Origin: Bradyrhizobium neotropicale
Lineage (GTDB): Bacteria > Pseudomonadota > Alphaproteobacteria > Rhizobiales > Xanthobacteraceae
Length of the DNA: 64,000 nucleotides
Assembly: GCF_001641695.1 (NCBI RefSeq)
Contig: NZ_LSEF01000091.1
Span: forward strand, 62,001 to 126,000
Direction: 5' to 3'
The stretch's first letter is position 1. Each line of letters starts with the position of its first letter. Below the pieces are notes generated by a model. The model worked only from the letters and a program-made list of their open reading frames with translations. It was not told the DNA's origin and searched no databases. Below, one piece after another: positions 18,814 through 29,180 of this stretch. The translations under genes and the position numbers were made by a program.

Positions 18814-21533
18814 GCGGCGGTATCCAATGCGCGGGTCTGTGCCGGAACGGGCAGACGAATGGTCAGGAGGGCGCCGCTTCGGTCGCTGCGGTTGGCGGCC
18901 GAGATTGTGCCGCGCATCGCCTCGACGAAGCCGCGCGAGATGGCGAGCCCGAGCCCGGTGCCGGGACGGACATGGTCACCCTTCTGCACGCGGTAGAACT
19001 TGTCGAAGACGCTCTCGAGTTCGTCAGGCGGGATGCCGTCGCCCTCGTCGGCAACCTGGAGCACGACCCGATCCTTGTCCCGCTGGCTCCTGATCGAGAT
19101 CGTGGTGTCCAGCGGCGAATATTTCGCGGCGTTGTCGAGCAGGTTGAACAGCACCTGCTCGAACAGCACCGCGTCGAGCTCGAGCATCGGCAGATCGGCG
19201 GCCAGCACCAGCTCGACCTTGTGGGCGGTGAGAATTTTGGCTGCCCGTCTCAGCGCGCTGCCGACGATCTCGCCGAGATCGTGCAGCGCCGTGTTCGGCA
19301 CGATGGCGCCGGATTCAAGCTTGGTCATATCAAGCAAGTTCGCGATGAAGCGATTGAGTCGTTCGGACTCGTCGATCACGGTCGCGAGCAGGTCGCGCTT
19401 CTCGGTGTCCGACAGTGCCCCGGCGAGATCGCGCATGGTCGAAGCCGCGCCCAGCACCGAGGCGAGCGGTGTCTTCAGATCATGCGAGATCGAGGTCAAG
19501 AGCGCCGAGCGCAGCCGCTCGGATTCGATGGTGCGCTTGACGCGATCCATGTCCTCCACCAGCAGCACGCGCTCGATCGCGAGTGCGCCCTGGTCGACCA
19601 GCGCGTCGAGCAGGCGTCGCTGATCCGGCGTCAGCAGCGGGCCGGTGCGGTCATTGTCGATGCCGATGACGCCGATCGGGCCGCGTCCCGTGCGCATCGG
19701 CAGGAACAGCCGCTTGGCGCCCGGCAACGTGTCGGAGCCACGGCCAGCGGGACGATCGTTGCTCCAGGCCCAGTTGGCGGCGGCGAGATCGGCCTGGTCG
19801 AGTTGATCCTCGGGCGGATAGCCGGATTTCACCGTGAGCAGGCCATCCTCCGGCAGCAGCAGCACGACGCGGACCTTCAGCATCAGCGCGGTCTGATAGG
19901 CGGTCGCCCACAGCACGTCGTCGAGCGTTCCGGTACCGGCGAGCTTGCGGCTGAACGCATAGAGCTGCTCGGTCGTCCTGATCCGGCCGATCGCCGTGTC
20001 GGCCTGCGTGCGAACCCGTCCGGCAACGTTCGACACCAGGATCGCGATCAGCATGAAGAAGAAGAACGCCGCGACATTGGTCGGGTCGGTGATGGTGAAG
20101 GTGTAGACCGGCGGCAGAAAGAAGAAATTGTAGGCGAGCGAGGCCGCGATGCTCGCAAGCAGCGACGGCCACAGCCCGTAGCGCACCGCGACCGCCACGA
20201 CGGCGGTCAGGAACACGAGGTCGACGTTCTCGATGCCGAACCGAGGCTTGATGACGGCAGCCGCGGCGAGGCCGACCGCGGTGATCCCGAGTGCCTTGAG
20301 ATAAGGCAGCGCATCGAACTGCTCCGACCGCGCTGCGGTCTGCACCGTCGTCTTCGGAGCCGGCTGATCAGCGAGCTCGTCGCCGGGAATGACGTGAACG
20401 CTGATATTGCCGGCCCGGCGGACCAGATCATGCACGACGGAGCCACGCGTCATCTCGAACCAGCGCGAGCGCGTCGACTTGCCGATCACGATCTGGGTGA
20501 CGTTGTTGCCTTGCGCGAAGTTGATGACATCGTCGGCAATGCGACGGCCGACGGCCGGAATGGTCAGGGCCTCGCCGCCGAGCGATTCGGCGAGCCGCAG
20601 CGTATCGGCCAGCCGATCGCGCTCCTCGTCGGATAGCTGAAGCGAGCGCCGCGTCTCGATCGAGATCGCGGTGAACGGCGCGTGCAACCGGTCGGCCAGC
20701 CGCTTGGTATAGCGCACGAGCCCGGCCGCGCGCGGATCCTCGCTGACGCAGACGATAATGCGTTCGCCAGCAGCCCAGGGCCCGGCGATTGCGTTCGCCT
20801 GCATGTGGGTGAGCAACTGCTCGTCGACCCGCTCGGCCGTGCGTCGCAGCGCCAGCTCGCGCAGCGCGGTGAGATTGCCCGGCGAAAAATAGTGCTCCAG
20901 CGCCCGCTCGGCCTGCTTGGGCACATAGACCTTGCCCTCCTTCAGCCGCTGGATCAGGTCGTCGGGCGTGAGGTCGATCAGCTCGATCGCGTCGGCGCGA
21001 TCGAACACCGAATCAGGCACCGTCTCCCGCACCCGCACATGGGTGATCTGGGCAACGACGTCGTTCAGACTCTCGATGTGCTGGATGTTGACTGCGGTGT
21101 AGACGTCGATGCCGTGGGACAGCAATTCCTCGACGTCGAGATAGCGTTTGGGATGTCGGCTGCCGGCGGCGTTGGTATGCGCGAGCTCGTCGACCAAGGC
21201 GAGCTGCGGCCGCCGCGCGATCACGGCGTCGAGATCCATCTCCTCGACCATCTGGCCGCGGTAATCGAGCTTCTTGCGCGGGATCACCTCGAGCCCGCGC
21301 AACAGCGCCTCGGTCTCGGCGCGGCCATGGGTCTCGACGAAACCGACCACGACGTCGATGCCCGCCTTGCGCTTGGCGTGGGCGCTTTGCAGCATCTCGT
21401 AGGTCTTGCCGACGCCGGGGGCAGCGCCGACGAAGATCTTCAGCTTGCCGCTCGCACTCTCTTCCCGGCGCGCTGCTTCCAGCAGCGCCTCGGGCGAAGG
21501 ACGTTGTTCGGGATCGCGGCGCTCTCGGACCAT
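18810..21533 (-). CDS. kdpD: sensor histidine kinase KdpD
   Basis: About 907 residues. N-terminal KdpD domain with a Walker A-like GAAPGVGKTYEML, a USP-like domain (IIVCVSEDPRA), four clustered membrane helices near residues 410-510, a GAF-type region, then HisKA with the phospho-accepting His in SISHDLKTPLAS (about residue 682) and a HATPase (NLLDNAAKYSP, GTGLGLAI). It senses K+ limitation or turgor and signals to KdpE. I chose the ATG at 21533 because MVRERRDPEQRPSPEALL is the family-like beginning; an upstream in-frame start at 21590 adds 19 unlikely residues. Confidence 0.95.
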   Translation of the reverse strand: MVRERRDPEQRPSPEALLEAARREESASGKLKIFVGAAPGVGKTYEMLQSAHAKRKAGIDVVVGFVETHGRAETEALLRGLEVIPRKKLDYRGQMVEEMDLDAVIARRPQLALVDELAHTNAAGSRHPKRYLDVEELLSHGIDVYTAVNIQHIESLNDVVAQITHVRVRETVPDSVFDRADAIELIDLTPDDLIQRLKEGKVYVPKQAERALEHYFSPGNLTALRELALRRTAERVDEQLLTHMQANAIAGPWAAGERIIVCVSEDPRAAGLVRYTKRLADRLHAPFTAISIETRRSLQLSDEERDRLADTLRLAESLGGEALTIPAVGRRIADDVINFAQGNNVTQIVIGKSTRSRWFEMTRGSVVHDLVRRAGNISVHVIPGDELADQPAPKTTVQTAARSEQFDALPYLKALGITAVGLAAAAVIKPRFGIENVDLVFLTAVVAVAVRYGLWPSLLASIAASLAYNFFFLPPVYTFTITDPTNVAAFFFFMLIAILVSNVAGRVRTQADTAIGRIRTTEQLYAFSRKLAGTGTLDDVLWATAYQTALMLKVRVVLLLPEDGLLTVKSGYPPEDQLDQADLAAANWAWSNDRPAGRGSDTLPGAKRLFLPMRTGRGPIGVIGIDNDRTGPLLTPDQRRLLDALVDQGALAIERVLLVEDMDRVKRTIESERLRSALLTSISHDLKTPLASVLGAASTMRDLAGALSDTEKRDLLATVIDESERLNRFIANLLDMTKLESGAIVPNTALHDLGEIVGSALRRAAKILTAHKVELVLAADLPMLELDAVLFEQVLFNLLDNAAKYSPLDTTISIRSQRDKDRVVLQVADEGDGIPPDELESVFDKFYRVQKGDHVRPGTGLGLAISRGFVEAMRGTISAANRSDRSGALLTIRLPVPAQTRALDTAA

Positions 21534-21573
21534 TTTACCAATATAATCATCCGCGCGCCGCGAGCCTAGTCCA

Positions 21574-22179
21574 CTACTTCGCGGCAGCACGATCCAGCGA
21601 GAGATTCAGCGCCAATACGTTAACCCGGGGCTCACCGAGCAGGCCGAGCAGGCGTCCCTCGGTGTGGGAGGTCACGAGCTGCTTGACCTGATCCTCAGAC
21701 ATATTCCGTGCCTTCGCCACCCGCGGCACCTGGAATTGCGCCGCCTCCGGCGAGATGTTCGGATCGAGTCCGCTGGCCGAGGTGGTCACCAAGTCGACCG
21801 GCACCGGCGCAGACGGATTCTCCGCTTTCAGCTTGTCCACATCTTCCTTCAGCCGGTCGGCCAGCGCCTTGCTGGTCGGACCGAGGTTGGAGCCGCCGGA
21901 GTTGGCGGCGTTGTAGGGCGCCGGCACCGTCTTGGTCGAATCATTCGGGTCCGGTGCCAGCGTTGCCGAGGGACGGCCGTGGAAATATTTGTCGTCCTTG
22001 AACTCCTGCCCGATCAGGGCGGAGCCGACCACCTTGCCGTCCTCCTCGATCAGGCTGCCCTGCGCCTGCGCGGGGAAGAGCGCGCCGGCGATGCCGGTCA
22101 TCGCGAGCGGATAAGCGAGGCCGGTAATGGCGGTCAGCGCCAGCAGAAGGACGATGGCCGGGCGGATTTCTCTGAGCAT
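21574..22179 (-). CDS. kdpC: potassium-transporting ATPase subunit KdpC
   Basis: 201 residues with one N-terminal membrane helix (IVLLLALTAITGLAYPLAMT) followed by a soluble part. Family signatures are visible: GSALIGQEF, YFHGRPSAT, NSGGSNLGPTS, DLVTTSASGLDPNISPEAA and the C-terminal ARNMSEDQVKQLV. KdpC stabilises the KdpFABC complex and is needed for ATP-driven K+ uptake. Unlike the rest of the operon, its start is 196 bp from the kdpB stop, because a REP-like element occupies the gap. Confidence 0.95.
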   Translation of the reverse strand: MLREIRPAIVLLLALTAITGLAYPLAMTGIAGALFPAQAQGSLIEEDGKVVGSALIGQEFKDDKYFHGRPSATLAPDPNDSTKTVPAPYNAANSGGSNLGPTSKALADRLKEDVDKLKAENPSAPVPVDLVTTSASGLDPNISPEAAQFQVPRVAKARNMSEDQVKQLVTSHTEGRLLGLLGEPRVNVLALNLSLDRAAAK

Positions 22180-22199
22180 GTTACGTCTCCTATTTCTTT

Positions 22200-22372
22200 C
22201 GTCATTGCGAGCGAAGCAATCCAGAAGTCAGACCCTCACCCTGAGGAGGCGCGCTTGCCCGGCGTCTCGAAGGGCGAGGCCACCGGCCGGGCCTTCATCC
22301 TTCGAGACGCGCGTTCCGCGCTCGTGAGGATGAGGAACTAGCAGTCTGGATCGCCTCATCACTCGCATTGAC
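22200..22372. repeat. composite REP-like element inside the kdp operon
   Basis: The outer part GTCATTGCGAGCGAAGCAAT near 22200 pairs imperfectly with TCTGGATCGCC...CTCGCATTGAC near 22345-22372. An inner segment (about 22239-22342) pairs CCTCACCCTGAGGAGGCGCGC and TCTCGAAG with CTTCGAGACGCGC and GCTCGTGAGGATGAGG. The outer unit is the same family as the element at 62924-62997. It lies between kdpB and kdpC. Confidence 0.75.
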
Positions 22373-22375
22373 ATC

Positions 22376-24499
<2,124 letters not shown>

Positions 24500-24514
24500 T
24501 CCAGACAGATTCGA

Positions 24515-26218
24515 TCAGAAGACGTTGCCGGCGTTCATTGCGAGCTGCTCGACGATCGGTCCGAGCGCGAGCGCCGGGAAGAAGGTCAGGCCGCCGATGA
24601 TCAGGATCACGCCCACGACCAGGCCGACGAACAGGCCACCCGTGGTCGGGAAGGTGCCGGCTGACGGCGGATGCGTCTTCTTGCCCGCCAGGGAACCGGC
24701 AATCGCCATCGCAGGGATGATCATGAAGAACCGGCCAACGAACATCGCGCTGGCAAGTGTCAGGTTGTAGAAGAACGTGTTGCCGGTCAGGCCCGCAAAG
24801 GCGGAACCGTTGTTACCTGTCGCCGACGTGAAGGCATAGAGCACCTCGGTGAAGCCATGCGGACCGGCGTTCGCCATCGAGGCGACCGCCGCCGGATAGA
24901 CCACGCCGACCGCAGTCCAGCCGAGATACATCAACGGCAGCACCAGGATCGCAAGCATCGCCATCTTGACCTCGCGCGCCTCGATCTTCTTGCCGACATA
25001 TTCCGGCGTGCGGCCAACCATGAGCCCTGCGACGAAGATCGCGATCACCACGAACAGCAGCATGCCGTAGAGACCGGCTCCGACGCCGCCGATGATGATC
25101 TCGCCGAGCTGCATGTTGATCAGCGGGATCATGCCGCCAAGCGCGGTGAAGCTGTCATGCATGGCGTTGACCGCACCGCAGGAGGCCGCCGTCGTGATCA
25201 CGGCGAACAGCGATGAGGCAACGATGCCGAAGCGGACTTCCTTGCCTTCCATGTTGCCGCCGGTCAAGCCCAACGCATGCAGGGTCGCGGTGCCATTGGC
25301 TTCCGCCCAATAGGTGACGGCAACGCCGGCGACGAACAGCACGCCCATCACGGCCAGGATGGCCCAGCCCTGGCGCTGGTTGCCGACCATGCGGCCGAAC
25401 ACGTTGGTCATGGCTGCTCCGATCAGGAAGATCGACAGCATCTGCACGAAATTCGACAGCGCGGTGGGATTCTCGAACGGATGCGCCGCATTGGCGTTGA
25501 AGAAGCCGCCGCCATTGGTGCCGAGCATCTTGATCGCCACCTGCGAGGCGACCGGGCCGACCGCGATGGTCTGCTTGGCGCCCTCGAGCGTGGTCGCCTC
25601 GACATAGTTGCCGAGCGTCTGCGGGATGCCCTGCCAGACCAGGAACAGCGTGTAGACGACGCAGATCGGCAGCAGCACGTAGAGCGTGGTGCGGGTGACG
25701 TCGACCCAGAAATTGCCGACCGTGCGCATCGAGGCACGCGAGAAGCCGCGGATCAGGGCCACCGCTAGCGCGATGCCGGTCGCCGCCGACAGGAAGTTCT
25801 GGTGCGTCAGGCCGAGCATCTGCACGAGATAGGACAACGTGCTCTCGCCGCCGTAGTTCTGCCAGTTGGTGTTGGTGATGAAGGAGATCGCCGTATTGAA
25901 GGACAGGTCCTCGGCGACCGCGCCCTGCCCGGCCGGATTGAACGGCAGGATGGCCTGGAGCCGCATCACGCCGTAGATGATGAGAAAGCCGCCGACATGG
26001 AACAGCAGCATGGCGACCGTATAGGTCAGCCAGTGCTGCTCACGCCTCTCGTCAACGCCGGAGATCCAGTAGAGCCCAGCCTCGATCGGGCGCAGCACCG
26101 GCGACAGGAATGTCCGCTCGCCGCTGAACACCCGCGTCATGTACCAGCCGAGCGGCTTGGTCAGCGCGACGATGATGACGCAAAACAGAATGATCTGGAG
26201 CCAACCGACCATAGTCAT
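24515..26218 (-). CDS. kdpA: potassium-transporting ATPase subunit KdpA
   Basis: 567-residue membrane subunit, the K+ channel-like part of KdpFABC. About ten hydrophobic helices and the expected selectivity-type loops are visible, for example SFITNTNWQNYGGE, MLGTNGGGFFNANAAHPFENP, TAASCGAVNAMHDSFTALGG and FTSATGNNGSAFAG. A good ribosome site (GAAGGG) lies 8 bases before the ATG, inside the end of the small upstream ORF, so translation of the two may be linked. Confidence 0.96.
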   Translation of the reverse strand: MTMVGWLQIILFCVIIVALTKPLGWYMTRVFSGERTFLSPVLRPIEAGLYWISGVDERREQHWLTYTVAMLLFHVGGFLIIYGVMRLQAILPFNPAGQGAVAEDLSFNTAISFITNTNWQNYGGESTLSYLVQMLGLTHQNFLSAATGIALAVALIRGFSRASMRTVGNFWVDVTRTTLYVLLPICVVYTLFLVWQGIPQTLGNYVEATTLEGAKQTIAVGPVASQVAIKMLGTNGGGFFNANAAHPFENPTALSNFVQMLSIFLIGAAMTNVFGRMVGNQRQGWAILAVMGVLFVAGVAVTYWAEANGTATLHALGLTGGNMEGKEVRFGIVASSLFAVITTAASCGAVNAMHDSFTALGGMIPLINMQLGEIIIGGVGAGLYGMLLFVVIAIFVAGLMVGRTPEYVGKKIEAREVKMAMLAILVLPLMYLGWTAVGVVYPAAVASMANAGPHGFTEVLYAFTSATGNNGSAFAGLTGNTFFYNLTLASAMFVGRFFMIIPAMAIAGSLAGKKTHPPSAGTFPTTGGLFVGLVVGVILIIGGLTFFPALALGPIVEQLAMNAGNVF

Positions 26219-26222
26219 GGAA

Positions 26223-26327
26223 TCAACCCTTCAGGCTTGGTGCCCGGCATAGCAGCGGCAGGAGCACCGCAAGCAGGCAGGTGACGAGCACCGCGTCCGC
26301 CAGCAATAATTTGAGAAGAAGCAGCAC
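26223..26327 (-). CDS. possible 34-aa hydrophobic peptide between kdpF and kdpA
   Basis: A GTG-initiated frame of 34 codons, almost wholly Leu/Val/Ala (VLLLLKLLLADAVLVTC at its start), forming one membrane helix. It starts two bases after the kdpF stop (TGACCGTG), suggesting translational coupling, and ends just upstream of kdpA, containing the kdpA ribosome site. No strong ribosome site of its own is visible. It could be a real leader or subunit peptide, or only spacer with hydrophobic bias. Confidence 0.35.
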   Translation of the reverse strand: MLLLLKLLLADAVLVTCLLAVLLPLLCRAPSLKG

Positions 26328-26329
26328 GG

Positions 26330-26419
26330 TCAGAAACGCTCAGGCCGCAGCAGCGCGTAAGTGAGATAGATCAGGAGGCCGAACGAGACGACGCCGGCAA
26401 GCGTGTAATCGAAGATCAT
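26330..26419 (-). CDS. kdpF: potassium-transporting ATPase subunit KdpF
   Basis: A 29-residue single-helix protein, starting MIFDYTLAGVVSFGLLIYL and ending ALLRPERF, the classic KdpF form and length. KdpF is a small lipid-like stabiliser of the KdpABC complex. GGGAG lies about 7 bases before the ATG. It sits immediately upstream of kdpA, as expected. Confidence 0.9.
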   Translation of the reverse strand: MIFDYTLAGVVSFGLLIYLTYALLRPERF

Positions 26420-26429
26420 GGTCCGCTCC

Positions 26430-26513
26430 CTACAGCCGTTCGCAGGCGTAGGTGTAGACGATCGCCAACGCGAAGAAGGCGGCAGCCAGCGCCAGCATCA
26501 GGATGTCCATCAT
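26430..26513 (-). CDS. 27-aa membrane peptide, first gene of the kdp operon
   Basis: Two adjacent ATGs (26513 and 26510) open a 27-residue single-helix peptide: acidic start (MMDIL), a helix rich in Ala, Leu and Phe, then VYTYACERL. GAGGAG lies 7 bases before the first ATG, a strong ribosome site. It ends 10 bp before kdpF, so it is the first cistron. From memory, peptides of this kind occur at the head of kdp operons in other alphaproteobacteria, but I know no assigned function. A second small subunit or a leader are both possible. Confidence 0.7.
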   Translation of the reverse strand: MMDILMLALAAAFFALAIVYTYACERL

Positions 26514-26685
26514 GGAGTTACTCCTCGTTGCGCGACGATATCCGGCGTAACCCGTCTCTGGATCCCGGTGGACCGCTTGCTGCGCGCGAATGCAACGCGT
26601 GTCCCCCCGGCGGCCGGCCGGGACTTTCACCGCGCTGAAATGCCATCGCGGCACATAGGTTTTCGAGATGGGGCCTATGGCGACA

Positions 26686-26702
26686 TTATAGGAATCTCAT
26701 AA
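26686..26702 (-). promoter_or_regulatory. 17-bp dyad element, copy 1 (kdp side)
   Basis: On the minus strand it reads TTATGAGATTCCTATAA, a near-palindrome (TTAT...ATAA ends, central GA-TC). It lies 173 bp before the first kdp cistron. Three further copies sit on the plus strand within 3 kb. Either an operator or an unusual promoter element. Confidence 0.6.
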
Positions 26703-26951
26703 AGGCCAGCGCGCCATCGGGGACGGCCATGCAGCATCGGCAACGTGCTCCACGCTCTCGCTTCGGGCAGCGCACCGGCGCAATTCACCATGACCATCTC
26801 TGCCAATTGTCACGGCAGACGGTGACCCGGTCTTTCCAAACAGTCGCCAAGTCTTTTCAAAAGGCCGGTTTCTATGAGCACCGCCAGCCGGCAGGGACGA
26901 GCGTCGAGACCGGAGAGCGCCTATACCCCTGACCCGGCACGATCCGCACAC

Positions 26952-26968
26952 TTATGAAATCCCTATAT
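26952..26968 (+). promoter_or_regulatory. 17-bp dyad element, copy 2
   Basis: TTATGAAATCCCTATAT, 93 bp before the ATG at 27062. It differs from copy 1 mainly at the centre and last base. CCTATAT also resembles a rhizobial -10 box, so it could be part of a promoter. Confidence 0.6.
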
Positions 26969-27061
26969 CTTCCGCCCCGTCCTCATCTCGTTTTCAAATG
27001 CCCTTCCCGCCATCTTGGAGAGGCCGGCCGACTGACCGACACCAATTCCAGGAGGCCTGAC

Positions 27062-27529
27062 ATGACCACCGCTCTCCGACATTATGACGCGCTCTCACTG
27101 AGCGAGCGGCTGCGCAATGCCCATGCGATGACACGGCCGCTGATGCTCGACATCATCGACCATGCCTGCCGGCGTTTTCCTTCAGCCGGACAGACCGAAC
27201 GCAGCGCGCGCGTCACGCGGCTGATCGATGCGGAAGCCTGGGCCGATGCCGCGTTGGCACTGATGGAGCTCGAACTGCCGCTGTGGCAGGTCCGCCGCAT
27301 TGCCTATGACGAGGGCGAATGGTACTGCGCTTTGTCGCGCGAACGCGAGCTGCCGGACTGGCTCGACGCGGCGATCGAAGCCCGCCACGCGGACCTCGCG
27401 CTCGCGCTGCTGTCAACATTCGTCGAGGCACAGGCGTCGGCCGCGGAGGTATCGCGCCCCAGCGTTCCCTCGGTTCGCCCGGCGTTCAATTCCCTCTACG
27501 AACCGGTCGTTTGCGACAATTTCGGCTAA
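27062..27529 (+). CDS. conserved hypothetical protein (155 aa)
   Basis: A 155-residue soluble protein with no signal peptide or membrane helix. It is rich in Ala, Leu, Arg and acidic residues and appears helical; the most distinctive part is LWQVRRIAYDEGEWYCALSR (about residues 75-95), followed by ELPDWLDAAIEARH. I do not recognise a function. AGGAGG at 27050-27055 fixes the start at 27062 although the frame is open upstream. It is the first gene behind copy 2 of the 17-bp element. Confidence 0.75.
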   Translation: MTTALRHYDALSLSERLRNAHAMTRPLMLDIIDHACRRFPSAGQTERSARVTRLIDAEAWADAALALMELELPLWQVRRIAYDEGEWYCALSRERELPDWLDAAIEARHADLALALLSTFVEAQASAAEVSRPSVPSVRPAFNSLYEPVVCDNFG

Positions 27530-27552
27530 GCGACGTCTGACAGGCACCAACC

Positions 27553-27831
27553 TTGTCGCAATCTCCTGACATCTCGCGCGCCCGAAGCTCGCCGCGCGTC
27601 CTTGCGCGCTTTGCCGTTCGCATCGCATTGCTCGCCACCTTCGCCGCATTCGGCAGCATCGGCTTCGGCAACAGCCTCGCCGCCCTGCTCTGGATGTCGA
27701 TCATCCTCTGCGCCGTCGTCGGCCTGATCAAGCGCGAGCCGCTGTTCGGAGTAACGCTCAATCATTGGGACGAAGCCGTTGCCTTCGGCGCGCTGTTCGC
27801 GCTGGTCCATACTCTCGATCAGTTGATCTGA
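27553..27831 (+). CDS. small membrane protein (92 aa)
   Basis: 92 residues starting at TTG, with a basic N terminus (RARSSPRVLARFAVR) and two or three hydrophobic segments: about residues 25-57 (ATFAAFGSIGFGNSLAALL and WMSIILCAVVGLI) and 76-92 (AVAFGALFALVHTLDQLI). No known family recognised. It follows the 155-aa gene after 23 bp and is probably co-transcribed. The start codon is weakly supported because no good ribosome site is visible. Confidence 0.6.
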   Translation: MSQSPDISRARSSPRVLARFAVRIALLATFAAFGSIGFGNSLAALLWMSIILCAVVGLIKREPLFGVTLNHWDEAVAFGALFALVHTLDQLI

Positions 27832-27841
27832 GCGCCCTCGC

Positions 27842-27858
27842 TTATGACGTTCCTATGA
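27842..27858 (+). promoter_or_regulatory. 17-bp dyad element, copy 3
   Basis: TTATGACGTTCCTATGA, 108 bp before the GTG at 27967. It shares 15 of the first 16 bases with copy 4. Confidence 0.6.
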
Positions 27859-27966
27859 GATCGTCCTTCGCCCGCCCTCGAAATCATATCCGCGACGAAA
27901 GATATTGAGCGCGCAAGGCCGGGACATGCTCCCAAAAGCCTCGCGTCGATCAAAAGGAATAGATCC

Positions 27967-28221
27967 GTGAAACTCGTCGAACCTCCCTCGTGCAGTTCGC
28001 TCTCGACCATCGTCTTCATCGGCAGGAATCGCCGGGGTCAGTGGGTCGCCCAAGAACAGAACGGCCTCTATGGCGGTCTGTTCGTCAGCCGCGCGCAGGC
28101 AATCAAATATGCGCTGTTCGAAAACGGCCAGCATCCCGAAACCATTATTGAGCTGCCGCGCGAAATCGAGCTCGACATGAGCAGGCGGCCCAATACTGCC
28201 GCCACCCAGCGCGCCGCCTAG
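27967..28221 (+). CDS. small FIGRN-domain protein, paralogue A (84 aa)
   Basis: 84 residues, GTG start with AAGGA 8 bases upstream. The core reads VFIGRNRRGQWVAQEQNGLY, then GGLFVSRAQAIKYALFENG, and ends with acidic LPREIELDM. The 29904-30308 protein carries the same pattern (FFIGRN-x2-G-x-WVA-x-E-x-NG-x2-GGLF, then LPxEIELD-like FPAEIFELD), so the two are paralogous. The short beta-rich core could be a binding domain; I know no function. It is the first gene behind copy 3 of the 17-bp element and 21 bp before the DapA-like gene. Confidence 0.75.
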   Translation: MKLVEPPSCSSLSTIVFIGRNRRGQWVAQEQNGLYGGLFVSRAQAIKYALFENGQHPETIIELPREIELDMSRRPNTAATQRAA

Positions 28222-28242
28222 CCGGCGCTTCCGGCAACGACC

Positions 28243-29160
28243 ATGTTCATCCCTCCTTCCGCCTGGTTCACGGGCTTCATTCCGGATCTGCCGACCCCGT
28301 TCGACGCAGCGGATGCGGTCGACCTCAAGGCGCTCGCCTCACTCTGCGAGCGCCACGTCGCCGCCGGCGCTCCCGCGCTCGTGGTCTGCGAGACGGCCGG
28401 CGAGGCGCCGACGCTATCGCCGGCCGAGCAGGAGCTCGTCATCCGGACCGCGGTCGACGTCGCCCGCGGCCGGGTGCGTGTCATTGCCGGGGCCGTCGCG
28501 AACGCGACCAGCCACGCCATTGAGCTGGCGCGCCGAGCCGAGGCGGCGGGCGCGGATGCCGTACTCTCGGTGGTGCCCTCCTACAACAAGCCGATGCAGG
28601 AGGGCATGGTCGCGCACTTCCGCGCGATCGCCGCTTCAATCGGCGTGCCGATCATCCTGCACGACGCGCCGTCCCGCACGCTACGCCCACTCGCCGACGA
28701 GACAATCATGCGTCTTGCGGAGTCCCGGCAATTCGCGGGCCTGCGCGACGGCAGTGGCGACGTCACGCGTCCGATGCGCCTTTCGCGGCATCTGCCCGCC
28801 GGGTTCCGGCTGCTGTCGGGCGACGATGCCACCGCCTTCGGCTTTCTCGCGAGCGGCGGCGACGGCGCGATCTCGGAGGTCGCCAACATCGCCCCGGATC
28901 TCTGCCGGACGATCTTTTCGCAGGTGAGGCAGGGCCGGCTGCAATCCGCCCGCTACCTGTACAAGCGTCTCATTCCTCTCATTTGCAGCCTCTCGAAAGA
29001 GAGCCCCGCGGCGCTCAAATGCGCCCTGAGTCTGCTCGGCCTGATGCGGCCGGACACGAGGCTCCCAATCGTTCCGCTGGACCACGCAGCCCGAGCGGAG
29101 GTCACAAAAGCATTCGCCGCGATCGCCGACGAGGAGCTGATCGACAGCGTCGGGGCCTGA
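28243..29160 (+). CDS. DapA-family protein lacking the Schiff-base lysine
   Basis: 305 residues, a full-length dihydrodipicolinate synthase/N-acetylneuraminate lyase family barrel. Conserved landmarks: ETAGEAPTL (family GTTGESATL), VVPSYNKPMQEGMVAHF, DAPSRT (family NVPSRT), LLSGDDATAFGFLASGG and GAISEVANIAP. In DapA the Schiff-base Lys sits in IGIKEATGNLTR; here the same place reads AGLRDGSGDVTR, so Lys is Arg at residue 168 (28744-28746). The relay Tyr of YNVPSRT is His at residue 140. Normal aldolase chemistry through a lysine imine therefore looks impossible. It may be a binding or regulatory protein, or use a different mechanism. It sits among small genes linked by the 17-bp element. Confidence 0.85.
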   Translation: MFIPPSAWFTGFIPDLPTPFDAADAVDLKALASLCERHVAAGAPALVVCETAGEAPTLSPAEQELVIRTAVDVARGRVRVIAGAVANATSHAIELARRAEAAGADAVLSVVPSYNKPMQEGMVAHFRAIAASIGVPIILHDAPSRTLRPLADETIMRLAESRQFAGLRDGSGDVTRPMRLSRHLPAGFRLLSGDDATAFGFLASGGDGAISEVANIAPDLCRTIFSQVRQGRLQSARYLYKRLIPLICSLSKESPAALKCALSLLGLMRPDTRLPIVPLDHAARAEVTKAFAAIADEELIDSVGA

Positions 29161-29180
29161 TATTTCGAAGGCCGTATCGC

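Larger units (their letters stand above)
26514..27061. other. 548-bp intergenic region between kdp and the small-gene cluster
   Basis: Divergent region between the kdp operon (minus) and the 27062 gene (plus). It holds one copy of the 17-bp TTATGA/CCTATR element facing each way (26686-26702 and 26952-26968). The 250 bp between the two elements show no convincing coding frame. I see no recognisable KdpE site. Confidence 0.6.

Noticed and set aside
18972..20636. 554-codon plus-strand frame over kdpD
   Set aside because: Antisense shadow of a high-GC gene; no motif, while kdpD on the other strand is complete.
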